The notes under the pieces: model-generated
The model's database searches: none
What the model was told of the DNA's origin: nothing
Seen by the model: the letters and a program-made list of their open reading frames with translations, nothing else
Shown here: in pieces, positions 10,310 through 21,999 of the stretch
Position numbering within the stretch: the first letter of the stretch is position 1
Layout of the letters: the number at the start of each line of letters is the position of its first letter
Program-made: the position numbers and the translations under genes
From: Pinus tabuliformis
Taxonomy: Eukaryota > Streptophyta > Pinopsida > Pinales > Pinaceae
Length of the DNA: 64,000 nucleotides
Direction: 5' to 3'
Assembly (NCBI GenBank): GCA_031772625.1
Contig: CM062816.1
Location: forward strand, 630,385,269-630,449,268

Positions 10310-11860
10310 ATGGAAATAATTCCGGAGTCTACTAATCAAGGGAACCCCTATGATGGGAATCCTGGTCCTTTTTATTTTTTGGAAATATTGGTGCCCCCTA
10401 TATGGCAATGTTGTCCCTCCCCATATTTAACATTGGTTTTATAGTTTGGTTATTGTCAATTCCTATGCTTCTCAATGTCCAAACTACTTCTCAACCAAGT
10501 TGTCCTCCAATTAAACAACATAAACCTCATGTTGATCCTAAAATTAACCTTTTTCCTTCATCAACAATTGTTTGTTCATCCCTTTATTCCTCTTTGCCTC
10601 ATGAGAGTATTCATTCTAGTAACCAGGAAGGTAAGAAGAAGACAAAAGGATGAAGAAGAAGAAGAAAAATAAGAAAGGGGGCAACCAAGAAACCATTGCT
10701 ATGGATACAACTAGTATAGACAAATTTTCTAGTCAGCCCCACAAAGTTAAATTCCCTTGCATCTAATGTAAGGGTGACCACCTTCTTAGAGATTGTCCTA
10801 TTATTCCAAAAGTATTAGAAGTGTTGTCCATAGGCTAACATCGGCCTTTGTCATCAACTTCTGGAGATCATGTTGGTGATAAACCCTCAACTAGTGATAT
10901 AAGGTCCATGGGAAAAAGGGTAAAGTCAAATTTCCCTGTAATTAATGTGAATGGAATCATCCTATTCACCTTCTTCCTTATATTGATGAAGCCTTGAAAT
11001 TGTCGGAAAAGCCTATAGTTTCTCAGCTACAACTTCCAGTTGGTTGCTAGAAGTTTTCTCCCAGACCCCCACTAGTTGATGAAGTGATTGATCAGAATCT
11101 GAATCTAATAAAATACACTCCCTCTAAACGTGAATCCCCTAAGTTTGTTTATGACCAACCATTGGTTTAGAAAAATGTTGAATCGATTCCACCTTCATTT
11201 GATCATACCTTTCCCGTAGAGAGTGAACTTCATACCACTATAGTTCTTCTCGTTTCTTCAAGTTCCAATGAAATGGGGGATAGTTCTCCCATTCTCATTG
11301 CACAATAGGGCAGTTATCCCATTCCTACAGTCCCCCCTCCAAGTAGTATAGTCACTTCCTTTGATTGGAGTCAACTGGTAGTATATCTCCTTCCACCTTA
11401 CGTTTCCTTTCAGATCATAGTGCATGCTTATAATGTGGTCGTTGATAGCAAAATCATAGATGAATCCACATGTGTTAGTATTATGTACTCAACTGCTTAG
11501 TACGACATAGGTTCTCCATAGCTTGTTCCCATTACCCAAAATCTATTGACTTTTAACAAAGGAACTAGTCATCCATTAGGGATCCTTCCTAAGTTTCCTA
11601 TTACATTGGGAGGAAAGATTGTCTATATCGGTGTGATGGTAGTCCAAGGGCTTTTGGCTTTTAATTTACTCCTTTGGAATGACTATGTATATTTCATGGG
11701 AGCCCTTATCTCTTCACTCTTTCGTGTGATGTGTTTCCCGCATGAAGGAAGAATTGTGACCGTTAACCAATTTTCATTAATTTTTCCTCATTTGACTCCC
11801 CACCAACCAATTTCCCTAAATGGTCTTTATATGAAAGTGGTATCTGATGCACCATAGGTT
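10310..11860 (+). pseudogene. Broken gag/protease-like ORF of element G
   Basis: Homologous to the intact 522-codon ORF of element D. The start ATGGAAATAATT at 10310 follows the same CTTAGGTTGAG context as the family start. The frame shifts within the first 40 codons, then continues as MLSLPIFNIGFIVWLL (from 10408) and SSxxEGKKKTKG. Further stops interrupt the zinc-knuckle and acidic regions. The C-terminal part (11546-11857) keeps TSHPLGILP, ITLGGK and SSLFRVMCFPHEG. The protease-like site reads IIDEST where D has IIDEGAS, so the D-E pair is shared. Not functional. Confidence 0.75.
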
Positions 11861-14100
11861 AATTATGTGGGAACCTATCCCATTCACGTACCTACTACTA
11901 AAGATGAGCCTTTCATTGTTTTCTCAACTTATTTTGACCTAGGTTGGGTAGGTCATATGGTCAAACACTTACTAGGGAATACCTTCCATAATTTTTTTTC
12001 CATCTGATGAAAACCTCTTAGAATTCATTGACTCTTGGCGGTCGTGATTAGGATCAGAGAAAAGTTACTTACCTTTTCTCAAGCTCATTAAAAAGGAAAA
12101 AGTTGTCCTGAGCATAATTATTTTCTTGTGCTACAATCATTAAAATTGAAACAATTCCCTTTTCCAACTTGAGTATTTAATTATGTCTCATAAATTCCTA
12201 GTTGATTTTTTCACTTTATCTCATAAATGAAACTTCATTTAATCCACCTGTTAGTACCCAACATTCTACTTGGGTGCATCAAATGAAGTTTGGGGGAAAT
12301 GTACTTATTTGAAGAATAATTTTTCCTCTGTCTCAAGCTTGTAGAAAAATGAAACCAATTTCAAGCATAGTTTCCCATGTTTCAAGATTCTGTAAAAATG
12401 AAACCATTCCCATTTTACCCCTCGTGATTTCCATTTTTATCAGCCTATTTTTTGTGATATGAGCCTTGGTTTTCTCATTCCGTTATCACAATCGGCTTGG
12501 TCAATCATACACTTTCAATTATTTTTTACCCTTTTGCGAGGAATGACTATGATGAGTAGTCTTATCAGCCAGATTCTTGAGCTCTGTGTGTTTTGAGCAG
12601 TTCCCTCATGAGAGAAACCAATCTCTATTCTTTATAGCACTCATTCCTCTAAGAAGAGTCCTTTTTTAGCTCTTTTAAAACTCCTAAAATATGAAATTAT
12701 TGTCGAGCACTTCTCTTTCCGAACTTGTAAAAGTAAATGAAAAGACATCTACTCAATAAAAGTTTAACCATTTTTTGGATAGAGATAGACCAACTATGAA
12801 AAATGAATACCTTAGTCAAACATGGCTAAGGGGTTCTCTCTGGTATTGTTTTATACATTTTCGGACATAAGGGACTACCTACGAAAAGGGTAATTTGGAG
12901 TTTTTTTTTTCGCCTCTTTTTAAAACTATCTAAAGATGAAAAATATGTTGAGTTTGACCTTCCCTGGACTCATTAAAACATCAAATAATTAATGACTCAT
13001 CTATCATGATGAATCCAAACCATTCATTCTCATGGTTCATTAAATATACTCAGAGGGATTCATCCGAAGGATGAACTTAGAGATCAAGCATATGTTATCC
13101 TCCTCAAGCTTGTTAAAAAATTAAGAGATACTAAGGAGTATAATTGGGGAAATTGGGAAAACAAGGGATTCCATTTTTCTAATTATAGTGAGTCACTCTT
13201 GAACACGACACTCTTCCATTTCATCTTTGTGGTTGTTGGGTTAGGTAATCAACTTGTCTCTTGGTTATCATATTGTGTCAGAGTCTCTATTTTAACTTTG
13301 GGTCAATTCTTCCAACTCAATTTAGTGTCGTTGGTGTGTTCAAGAGAAGTCATTCAATTGATCTATGCTACAATACTCTTAAGCCTTCAGTTCATGTCGA
13401 CCTTTCACGACTCCATGTCAACATCATTATGATCATTCTATCTAAATCACAATACTCGTTTTTTGTCATTGATGGGGGATACATCAAAGCCATCTTGTGA
13501 TGGGTCACTTCATGTTAACATCAGAACATCATCCAGGAAGTTGACTTAGAAACACACCTTTGGTACCTTGGTACTTCGATACATCAATGGTAAGATTCCT
13601 TACTCTCGGCGACTCCTTTATTCACACCATATAGACTCTACTATAATACCTTGACAGCCATTAACATCATCGATGGTTTCTCTCACATTTTTTAATGACT
13701 TACATCATTTGCTGGTAATTAGATGGTGTCTACCATGTTTGACTCCAACTCATTGATTCACATGATTAGACTCCTATGTTGGTTGGTTGTGTGAACGAGA
13801 TAGAAGACCCAAAATCTATTTTCATCGACCCAGGGTACAATTTCAGGATTTAACCAAAGATCACAATGTATCATGGTCATAATCATATAAACAATCATCC
13901 AGTCATGGGTCCAATTGCATCTGTGGATGCGTCTTTTGATCATTATAAATGTTATGTTAGCTTATGAGTTGAGTATGGGTAAGCCTCCCTCAGAAAACAA
14001 ATATGACATGTTGTAAATGTATTCTAATAGATGAATAGTGTCAATTGTCCTTTATCCCAACTTGTTGTAGAGTCCAAGGACTGTCTTACCTTGATACCCT
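11861..14100 (+). other. 3' non-coding section of element G with recurring CTYRTTAAAA words
   Basis: No polymerase motifs. Words related to CTCATTAAAA or CTTGTTAAAA occur at about 12086, 12724, 12969 and 13104, similar to the CTCGTTAAAA series in element D. Sequence from ~13325 to ~13900 aligns with the 3' section of D. Confidence 0.5.
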
Positions 14101-14226
14101 TTCTCCATATACTTCTTCCTTTTTTCCTATACCTATCACCTAAATAATGCAATAGACACAAGGTTTTGTTAAAGGTAAGCATTTAAATGTCTTCTTCTTC
14201 ATATTTGTCTATATAAATTATTGTTT

Positions 14227-14692
14227 TGTTAAAGTATGCATTTGGCTACATAATTGGCTCGTTTCTACAGCTAATCCAGATTTCCGCAGCCAATCTAGAT
14301 TTTCGTAGCTATCTCCTTTGTTAACAGGGTTTAGATGCTCCACCTAAGCCAATGAAGATATGAATGGATGAGGAATGATTCACTCATGGATTATTTCGTA
14401 TTCTCTTGAGCTAATCCTTCAAGAAGATCACGACAACACGGTCAACCTCAAGTCAACTACAAGATTATCGCCGGGACAAAGACCAAGTTTTCTCGAAAAC
14501 TTATCGATTTTAATTTCCAAATAGCAAATCGATTATTTAGCGATATAGTTTGATTTAGTAGGATCGGAGAAAATATATATAGGCTTGAAACTCTTGTATT
14601 GTTATACATAGAAGTATTATAAAAGCCATGGACGCTCTGTGTTTTGGGTGCGCACCAATACATATAAACTTTAAGAACATCTTATTACAATT
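14227..14692 (+). repeat. LTR-like segment, boundaries uncertain
   Basis: It starts TGTTAAAGTATGCATTTGG and could end at CATCTTATTACA, about 465 bases. Inside are a TATA-like AAATATATATAGGC (~14569-14582) and, shortly after, a TTGTATTGTTATACATAG stretch, a layout typical of plant LTRs. There is no primer-binding site or partner copy, so this could be a solo LTR or chance. Confidence 0.3.
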
Positions 14693-14699
14693 GTTTGCA

Positions 14700-15743
14700 A
14701 GCCCCGGAAGTGATGATTGATGCTATGTGATTCGTTCTCCACATTTCACTAGTTTCAATCCCACTTCTTCACCCCTGTGAGCATCACCCGATGCAATGAG
14801 TGCTAAGTGAACTATTCAAAAATCATGAGAAATTAGTCAGTTACGACTACCTCTCATGGAAATGGTCATACGTTTGAATGACTTACTTAACGCAGCTGAA
14901 TCCCAAAAATGATATCTAATATAATGCACTGCGTAAATCCCCCATACTTAAAAAGTAATAGACTTGTTTTATGTTTTCCATACTGTGTCGATTGGAGGTT
15001 TCCAACTGTTTTGTGGAGGGCCCCTATGACCAGTACAGGTCTTTAACTAATTGCACATAGATTTCCTTAATTTCTTTATCGTATATGCTCTGTTTTGTGT
15101 TTGAAATGGAGTATGATGGAATTCATAATTGAATCGTTCTCTACATCAGAAATTTCCTTTGCTTTATACCTAGCTTAATACTATTATTTCATTTGCTTTT
15201 TATCTGGTACATTTTAATCATTTTCCTTGCTTTCTACCTAGTGTAGTCAACTGTTTCATTTTCATATAATAGTTTCTTTTCAGTTTATTAGATTTATGGC
15301 TTGTTTGGATGAAGTTGAATGAGTAAAAGAGTCACAATCATTTCCCTGACAACAAAATTGAAACATCATTCATTGACAACCTGATAGAATATATCTCTTT
15401 AGCACATAGTAATTGAGGCTTGGATGCAACATAAAATTCAGAGATAAAATCCAAAACAATCTAACAAGAGTAAATCTTAGAATCACACTTAAACCATCCA
15501 TAAACTAATTCAATAGAAACTAATTTCTAAGATAAGTAGCTAACAACTTTAGGCCACAATTCTTTAATATAATCAGTAATACCATCTTCATATTAGCTCT
15601 AAACTTAGACTTTAACAAGAACATAATTATGTTAATGACATAAATTAACTTCTATCACATGTACTGCACTTGTGCTCCATCAGTATAATTTCCCTGGTCG
15701 ATAATTTATGTTGACAATTTAAGCACATTAAATTGGCTAAACA
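14700..15743 (+). other. Probably 5' LTR sequence of element H at the right end; rest unassigned
   Basis: The stretch ends GGCTAAACA immediately before a primer-binding-site-like sequence, so an LTR should end at 15743. I cannot find where that LTR starts. No gene is seen between. Confidence 0.35.
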
Positions 15744-15764
15744 TTTCGGCATTATTGCCAGGGA
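15744..15764 (+). other. Primer-binding-site-like sequence of element H
   Basis: TTTCGGCATTATTGCCAGGGA resembles TTTGGCGCCGTTGCCGGGGA, the primer-binding site common in Tat/Athila-type Ty3 elements. Confidence 0.5.
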
Positions 15765-18273
15765 GGTACAAATAGAAGTTAAAAAAATCATTAACATGAT
15801 ATGCATAGGGATAGAGACTCTAGAGGTATATTTTTATGATGAGGAAGAAGTTTATTTCCCACAAATCCACTCACTTCACCTTGATTTCAAAATTCCACAC
15901 CACCTACATAAACCGAGATTCCATTTAAAGTTCGACAAAGACTTCCTGAAGTCTCAAGATTAGAAATCCAATACAGAACTTCACTTTCTTCATATGCTCA
16001 AGCTGTAATTGAAGAAAATCCTATATCCCCAACTACTGGAGTAGTTTTTCTATCCTACACTAGTGAACAAATTTTGGGAGAAGAATTAAAAGTTCTTAGT
16101 GAAGAAGAGTAACAGGAAACTTATTTTGAACAACCACTGATAGAAGAACCAGAAGAATTAGAAGAACCCTACATTGATTCTGAAGAATATGTCATGACTA
16201 AGGAAGTGGAAGGAGAGGTACACAATGTCAATGGTGAGGAAAATAGGATTGGAGGAGGTAGAGGTAGAGGTAGAGGAGGAGGTGGAGATAGGAATAGAGG
16301 AGGGGGTAGAGGTAAAGGAAACCAAGATTTTTTTGGATTTCCTATTCTCGATGAAGATACAACTCTCACAATGAAGAATATATCACCCTCGATTCTTCCT
16401 AATTTCCATGGAAAAATAAATGAAGACTGAGATACATTTCTCTTCGAATTTGAACTATTATGTAGATAATATGGCTATCTGCATGATGCTAAAATGATAA
16501 AATTGTTCCCTGCTACCTTAAAGGATGCAGCATTAAAATGGTTCATGAGTATAGGGGCGCATTCTACAAGAACATGGGAACAAATGAAAGAGGATTTTCT
16601 AGGAAGATATAGAGATTATTTTATGCCTAGTAACCTTAAAGATGAAGTCTTCAAAATGACACAAAACAAAGATGAAAATCTTCGAGACTTAGTAGAGAGA
16701 TTTGTCTTCAATGTTAAAAGAGAAAAAATGTACAATTTGGATGCAGAAACTCTAAAAGCCCTCGTGCCTAAAGCTACTAAAGATGAATGGATTGATCTCC
16801 TTAACTTAACTGGGAAAGGATGTATTTCTCAATTACCATTTGTAGATATTTGCAATTTATGTGTACATATCTCAAGGGGTAAAGCACGAGTTGGAAAGAG
16901 TCATAGAGACCCTCTCTTATCAAGAATTAATAAATCTATCGCTGGGACAGTTAGTAGGGCAGAATTAAGAAGTTTTCTTGATACCTTTAAGAGAAATATT
17001 TTAGGGAGTCTAAGTGAACAAATAGACACCCATAAAATACGGAATAAGAAAAAATCTGAAAATGTTACATTATCTATTTGTCGTCCTAGAGGTTGAAAGA
17101 AACACACATTAAGAGAGTGTCCCTTAGACTCAAAGGCTATAAAACCTTGTGTCATATGTGCAAATAAGCATGATACTAAGGAATTTCCTTCTTTACCAGG
17201 TCTCAAGGCTCTTTTTATTGAGGAAGGAATACTAGAACAAGTAGACACTCTCTACTTTATGACCAAGAGACCATGGAAAAACTCTCAACCAAATCAACCA
17301 CAAGGCTTTAGACCACGACAATTTTCTCAGCCTTCACAAGATTATTGGAATCCTTCTTGGAAGCCTTGGGCTTAGCCATAATCATAATCTTGGAATCAAG
17401 GATGGCAAAGTCCTTATGGGGATTATGCTCAATATCAACAATATTCACCATCCTATCTTCCACCACAATTTATACCCTAATCTAATAAAATTCCCCAAGC
17501 TAATCAAATACCTCAAATCTAAGTTCAAAATCAAAACTCACATCTCTCCCTACCATTTCCACAAAAACCAAATCAACTACAAGCTGAACCACTTCCAAAC
17601 CCTAATAATAAAATACCACAACAACATGTGTACAGCATGGAAGGGAAAAATCCTCAAACCTATATAATAACTCGATTAGATCTAAATAATGTTCAATTAA
17701 GGTCATAAAGAGTGTTACAAAGAAAACCCCTATTGTTATTTAGGAAATGAGGCCAAATGTTAAAAAAGATAAAAATCAATCTGAAGAAGGAAAGAACTCT
17801 CTCCCTCAAAAAGAAAATAATCAAAGATTTTTTTTTCTAATAAATACTCCTATCATAGAATGACCCTCAGTATCAATTAGAGCACCTTTCCCTGAACGAT
17901 TGAAATCGATGGAGTAGAAAAACAAATTACATTGCCTGATTATGATATGTTGGATGAATTAAGAAATGTTTACATCAAAATTCCTTTGTTACAATCCATA
18001 AAAGAAATACAAATCCTTGTGAAAACAATCAAGAAATTAAGTACTCAAAGATTAGCAAGAAAAAGAAAGGACATAAAAATAATTAAATTAGTTGGAAAAA
18101 TTGCAGACATCATGATGGGGAAAGTGACAACTCAAAAATATAAAGATCTAGGAAATCCCATTGTAAAAAGTCACATAAGTGGAATTGAAATCACAAACAC
18201 ACTGATTAATCTAGGAGCAGCCATAAACATGTATTTCAGAACTATTGGAATTAGTGCGTATTCTAGAAATTAA
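15765..18273 (+). pseudogene. Element H: gag-protease relic of a Tat/Athila-like Ty3 retrotransposon
   Basis: Reading left to right there is a leader-like stretch, then a Gly/Arg-rich segment (RGRGRGGGG, ~16250-16320). After stops near 16428 and 16468 comes a retrotransposon gag domain (16494-17096) with KLFPATLKDAALKWF, the hallmark of this gag family, followed by WEQMKEDFLGRYRDYF. A stop at 17094 interrupts a Cys/His region containing CPLDSKAIKPCVICANKHD and the family word SLPGLKALF. At ~17920-18240 the protease-proximal part remains: LPDYDMLDELRNV, KIPLLQSIKEI and NTLINLGAAINM, where the protease site would read D-L-G-A. There is no RT or integrase downstream, so the element is truncated at about 18270. 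Confidence 0.75.
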
Positions 18274-19430
18274 GTTTTTTTTTTTGCATCAGATATGGTT
18301 ATATGTCCACCTTCTTATGAGGACATGCATCCTCCTTTTCTGTATCAAACAACTTTTTAATGAAGATGTTTAGTTTTTTTTTTCCCGGTTTATTTTCGTT
18401 TTTTATATATAGGTGTAGCACTATGATGCCCTCAAATGGTTCATGGTCAACCTTGCATTAAGTACCATGTGCACCCATGACTCGCTTCTAGTATCTTTCT
18501 AGATTGCGAAAACAACTATAACCTAATCTACAACAAAAAGATATACGAGATAGTCCGAGTCAATATTGAGCGAGATTTATCTTAATCTATAGAGCCAAAT
18601 AATAGTGTGTATTGCACTATACCAAACATAAAATTTGTGTTAATTTATTAACAATATATAATGTTTTATATAAATTTATTAAGTTGTAGTCTAAGATAAA
18701 CACATCACAACATATTGTTGAATTTTTTGATGTTAGTAAGATTGTTTGAATCGATTTAGAGTGAATCTATCATTTTTTGTTGAGAATACCATGGTCATTT
18801 TAGGCTTGAGTCCTCGAAGAGATTTTGGGGTTTTGCGTCAAAAATGTGAACTTCAAGCTGAAAATCTATGTAAGAATGGTCAACCATGTTGAGCAAGCAA
18901 TGTTAAGAATAGGATGAAATGAAAAAGGAAGTTGTAAACTTACCTCAAATAGTCTGAAACCAACCTCGAACAACCAGATAGAACCCTGGTGATGGGAAAG
19001 AGATTGGCAGAGGAAATGGATTTTGAACCCATAGGACAAGAAGAAAGTTAAACTATTTAATGAGGTTTTGAATGACAAAATTATGTGTAGTAGGGACTCG
19101 GGTTCTAGTCCATAGTCTTCTTAGGATCAACACTCAAGGGGAAAGGGTTTGAATCCAACACCCAATGGTAAAGAGGACAAACTGGTAACGAGGGGTTTTG
19201 TTAAGTCTGAACATAATATGAAACATGAACCATGGAAAATGATCCATGATTTCTCTGCATACATGTAAACGAATGAGAAAAAATTTAACCAAATGTAAGG
19301 GGATTAGGGTTTAATAACCCCTTATTTCTAGCTACCTTCATAGAACCTTCATCTATGATGATCGAATGGATGAAAATTATCAAATCATCTAACCTATAAT
19401 CCAATGAAGCATAATGATGATAGGTGGATA
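18274..19430. other. Intergenic DNA, no feature recognised
   Basis: AT-rich, with a poly-T/C run near 18375. Short frames have no recognisable motif. Confidence 0.4.
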
Positions 19431-21002
19431 GGAGGAAATTTATCAAAGGGAACACCTTACAGCATAAATATATTTTAAAAATAATGTCATTGCAAATTCA
19501 CACTCACGACAGTGCTACCAAAATATCTCGGAAATAATGCTACATTCCTAGTTGTGAGGTTTGTTTTCATACAAAATGATACATTACAAGCCTTCATCTA
19601 TAGTGGTTCTCACACACTAGATTTATTTGCAATTGTTTCAAACTTCATGAAACTCAGCTCCACTCATACCAAATTATAGTTTCTGTGGTAGTTAGTGACA
19701 ATTATTTTCACAATCTGGATTCCCATTCAACATCCAAATATCATCCTCCCAAGCCTTAAAGAAAACCGTCATAGTCTCATTATAATTATACATGACATCT
19801 AAATGCATATTGGAAATTGAATCTCCATCCAGAAAGTTCATGATGATTCCATGTTCGATGGTAGTATGGTCATGTTGAGGACTCGGAATTCGTTGCAACA
19901 ACATGGGGGATAAGGACGCGGTTGAGGAATTGAATATTATCCCCTTTTAGTTTGGAATAGTGGCTTCGATTGGATATAATGGGACGATTTTCCCAATAAA
20001 AATTTGATAGAATGGATAGAGTGTTCTTAACCAAAAACTAAGTGATAGATGGGGGTGATTTATAAACTCAAAATACAAGTATATTAATCTATCTGCTACC
20101 TAGGGTTACTTATGTTTATGCGATATAAAATGATTGTCCTTAGTGCATTGATAATAAATATTAATTAAACACTTACAGAAATGAAAAGCATTTAAGATCA
20201 TTATTTTCATTAAATAGGAGGAAATTTATCAAAGGGAACACCTTACAGCATAAATATATTTAAAAAATAATGTCACTGCAAATTCACACTCACGACAATG
20301 CTACCAAAATATCTCGGAAATAATGCTACATTCCCAGTTGTGAGGTTTGTTTTCATACAAAATGATACATTACAAGCCTTCATCTATAGTGGTGCTCACA
20401 CACTAGATTTATTTGCAATTGTTTCAAACTTCATGAAACTCAGCTCCACTCATACCAAATTATAGTTTCTATGGTAGTTAGTGACAATTATTTTCACAAT
20501 CTAGATTCCCATTCAACATCCAAATATCATCCTCCCAGGTCTTAAAGAAAACCATCATAGTCTCATTATAATTATACATGACATCTGAATGCATATTGGA
20601 AATTGAATCTCCATCCAGAAAGTTCATGATGATTCCATGTTCGATGGTAGTATGGTCATGTTGAGGACTTGAAATTCGTTGCAACAACATGGGGGATAAG
20701 AATGCGGTTGAGGAATTGAATACCATCCCCTTTTCATTTGGAATAGTGGCTTCGATTGGATATAATGGGACAATTTTCCCAATAAAAATTTGATAGAATG
20801 GATAGAGTGTTCTTAACCAAAAACTAAGTGATAGATGGGGGGTGATTTATAAACTCAAAATACAAGTATATTAATCTATCTACTACCTAGGGTTACTTAT
20901 GTTTATGCAATATAAAATGATTGTCCTTAGTGCATTGATAATAAATATTAATCAAACACTTACAGAAATGAAAATCATTTAAGATCATTATTTTCATTAA
21001 AT
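19431..21002. repeat. Near-identical tandem duplication, 786-bp period
   Basis: Unit 1 is 19431-20216 and unit 2 is 20217-21002. Both begin GGAGGAAATTTATCAAAGGG and end TTATTTTCATTAAATA. They differ by a small number of substitutions and one or two single-base indels, so the duplication is fairly recent. Each unit contains a similar minus-strand open frame (19692-19904 and 20478-20726) with QHDHTTIEHGIIMNFLDGD. The frame matches no family I know. Confidence 0.9.
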
Positions 21003-21057
21003 AGTTAATCAAAATAATTGATGAAACTCATATCACAATAAAATAATGAAAAAATTG

Positions 21058-21885
21058 CTTATTTATGTATTAAAGATGACAATTCTAGCATGTTCAAAAG
21101 TGAGTCAATGAAGAATTGCGTTAGAAGAGATACATATAATAAACGATATAAAGAGGAATGACTATAAATTCATAAAAAAAAACATAAATACAATGATTTA
21201 AGTACCTGATGTATGTTACTCTACTCATGAACGAAATAGTTATGGTCCAGTGCTTCTCATTAAGATGGTTTCAAAAGTACAAATGTGCAAGCTTCCAATG
21301 TATTTCCTTATAAAATTTGGGGACATTTCTTCGTAGACATGGAAGGGTTTATATAAAAAATTAAAGTATAAAAATAAACAATACATAAATAGTGTTGAGG
21401 AGGTTGAAACAACCCTACTTGTATCGCAATCAGATAACATTAACAAATTTCTTATTTGTGTATTAAAGATGACAATTTTAGCATATTCAGAAGTGAGTTA
21501 ATGCAGAGCTACCTTAGAAAAGATACATATAATAGATGATATAAAGAGAAATGATTATCAATTCATAAACAAAACATAAATACAATGATAAAAGTACATG
21601 ATGCATGTTACTTGGCTCAACAAATAAATAGTTTTGGTCCAGTATTTCTCATTAAGATGGTTTCAAAAGTAAAAAATTTCAATCTTCCAAAGTCTTCTCT
21701 ACAAAATTTCAAGACCCTTATCAGTCATTCTACTAAAATGAACTTGAAAGTACAGAAGCACAAGCTTCCAATGTTTTTCATTATAAAAATTAGAGATTTG
21801 TTCTCTGTCGACATGAAAGGGTTTATATAAAAACAATAAAGCATAAAAGTAGACAATACATAAAAAGTGATGAGGAGGTTGAAAC
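21058..21885. repeat. Second tandem duplication, ~393-bp period
   Basis: CTTATTTRTGTATTAAAGATGACAATT begins units at 21058 and 21451. Both contain ATTTCTCATTAAGATGGTTTCAAAAGTA or a close form, and GGGTTTATATAAAAA. Unit 2 carries about 90 extra bases (roughly 21670-21760) that partly repeat the CTTCCAAxG motif. It is more diverged than the neighbouring 786-bp duplication. Confidence 0.8.
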
Positions 21886-21999
21886 AAATCCTCTTAAAAT
21901 AAGAGACAATAGGATATAAATAGAAGTTGTTGAAATGACAAGCCCATGAATGCAATTATTTCTATTCTTTCATTTGCTGCTTGAGCTCGTAAATATCCA

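Larger units (their letters stand above)
7743..14100 (+). mobile_element. Element G: decayed family-L Ty3-like retrotransposon
   Basis: Order on the plus strand: 5' LTR 7743-8685, primer-binding-site-like sequence, long leader, broken gag/protease region 10310-11860, then a non-coding 3' section. The 3' section aligns at DNA level with the corresponding part of element D: 13325-13545 matches D around 40450-40700, including GTGTTCAAGAGAAGTCATYCA and GGATACATYAARGCC. No reverse transcriptase or integrase is visible. I cannot find the 3' LTR. By comparison with D it should lie near 14.1-14.2 kb, so the right end is approximate and the copy is probably truncated. Confidence 0.65.

Noticed and set aside
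12060..14100. Hidden RT or integrase in element G
   Set aside because: I looked for polymerase and integrase signature words in the readable frames and found none; the stretch instead aligns with the non-coding 3' section of D.
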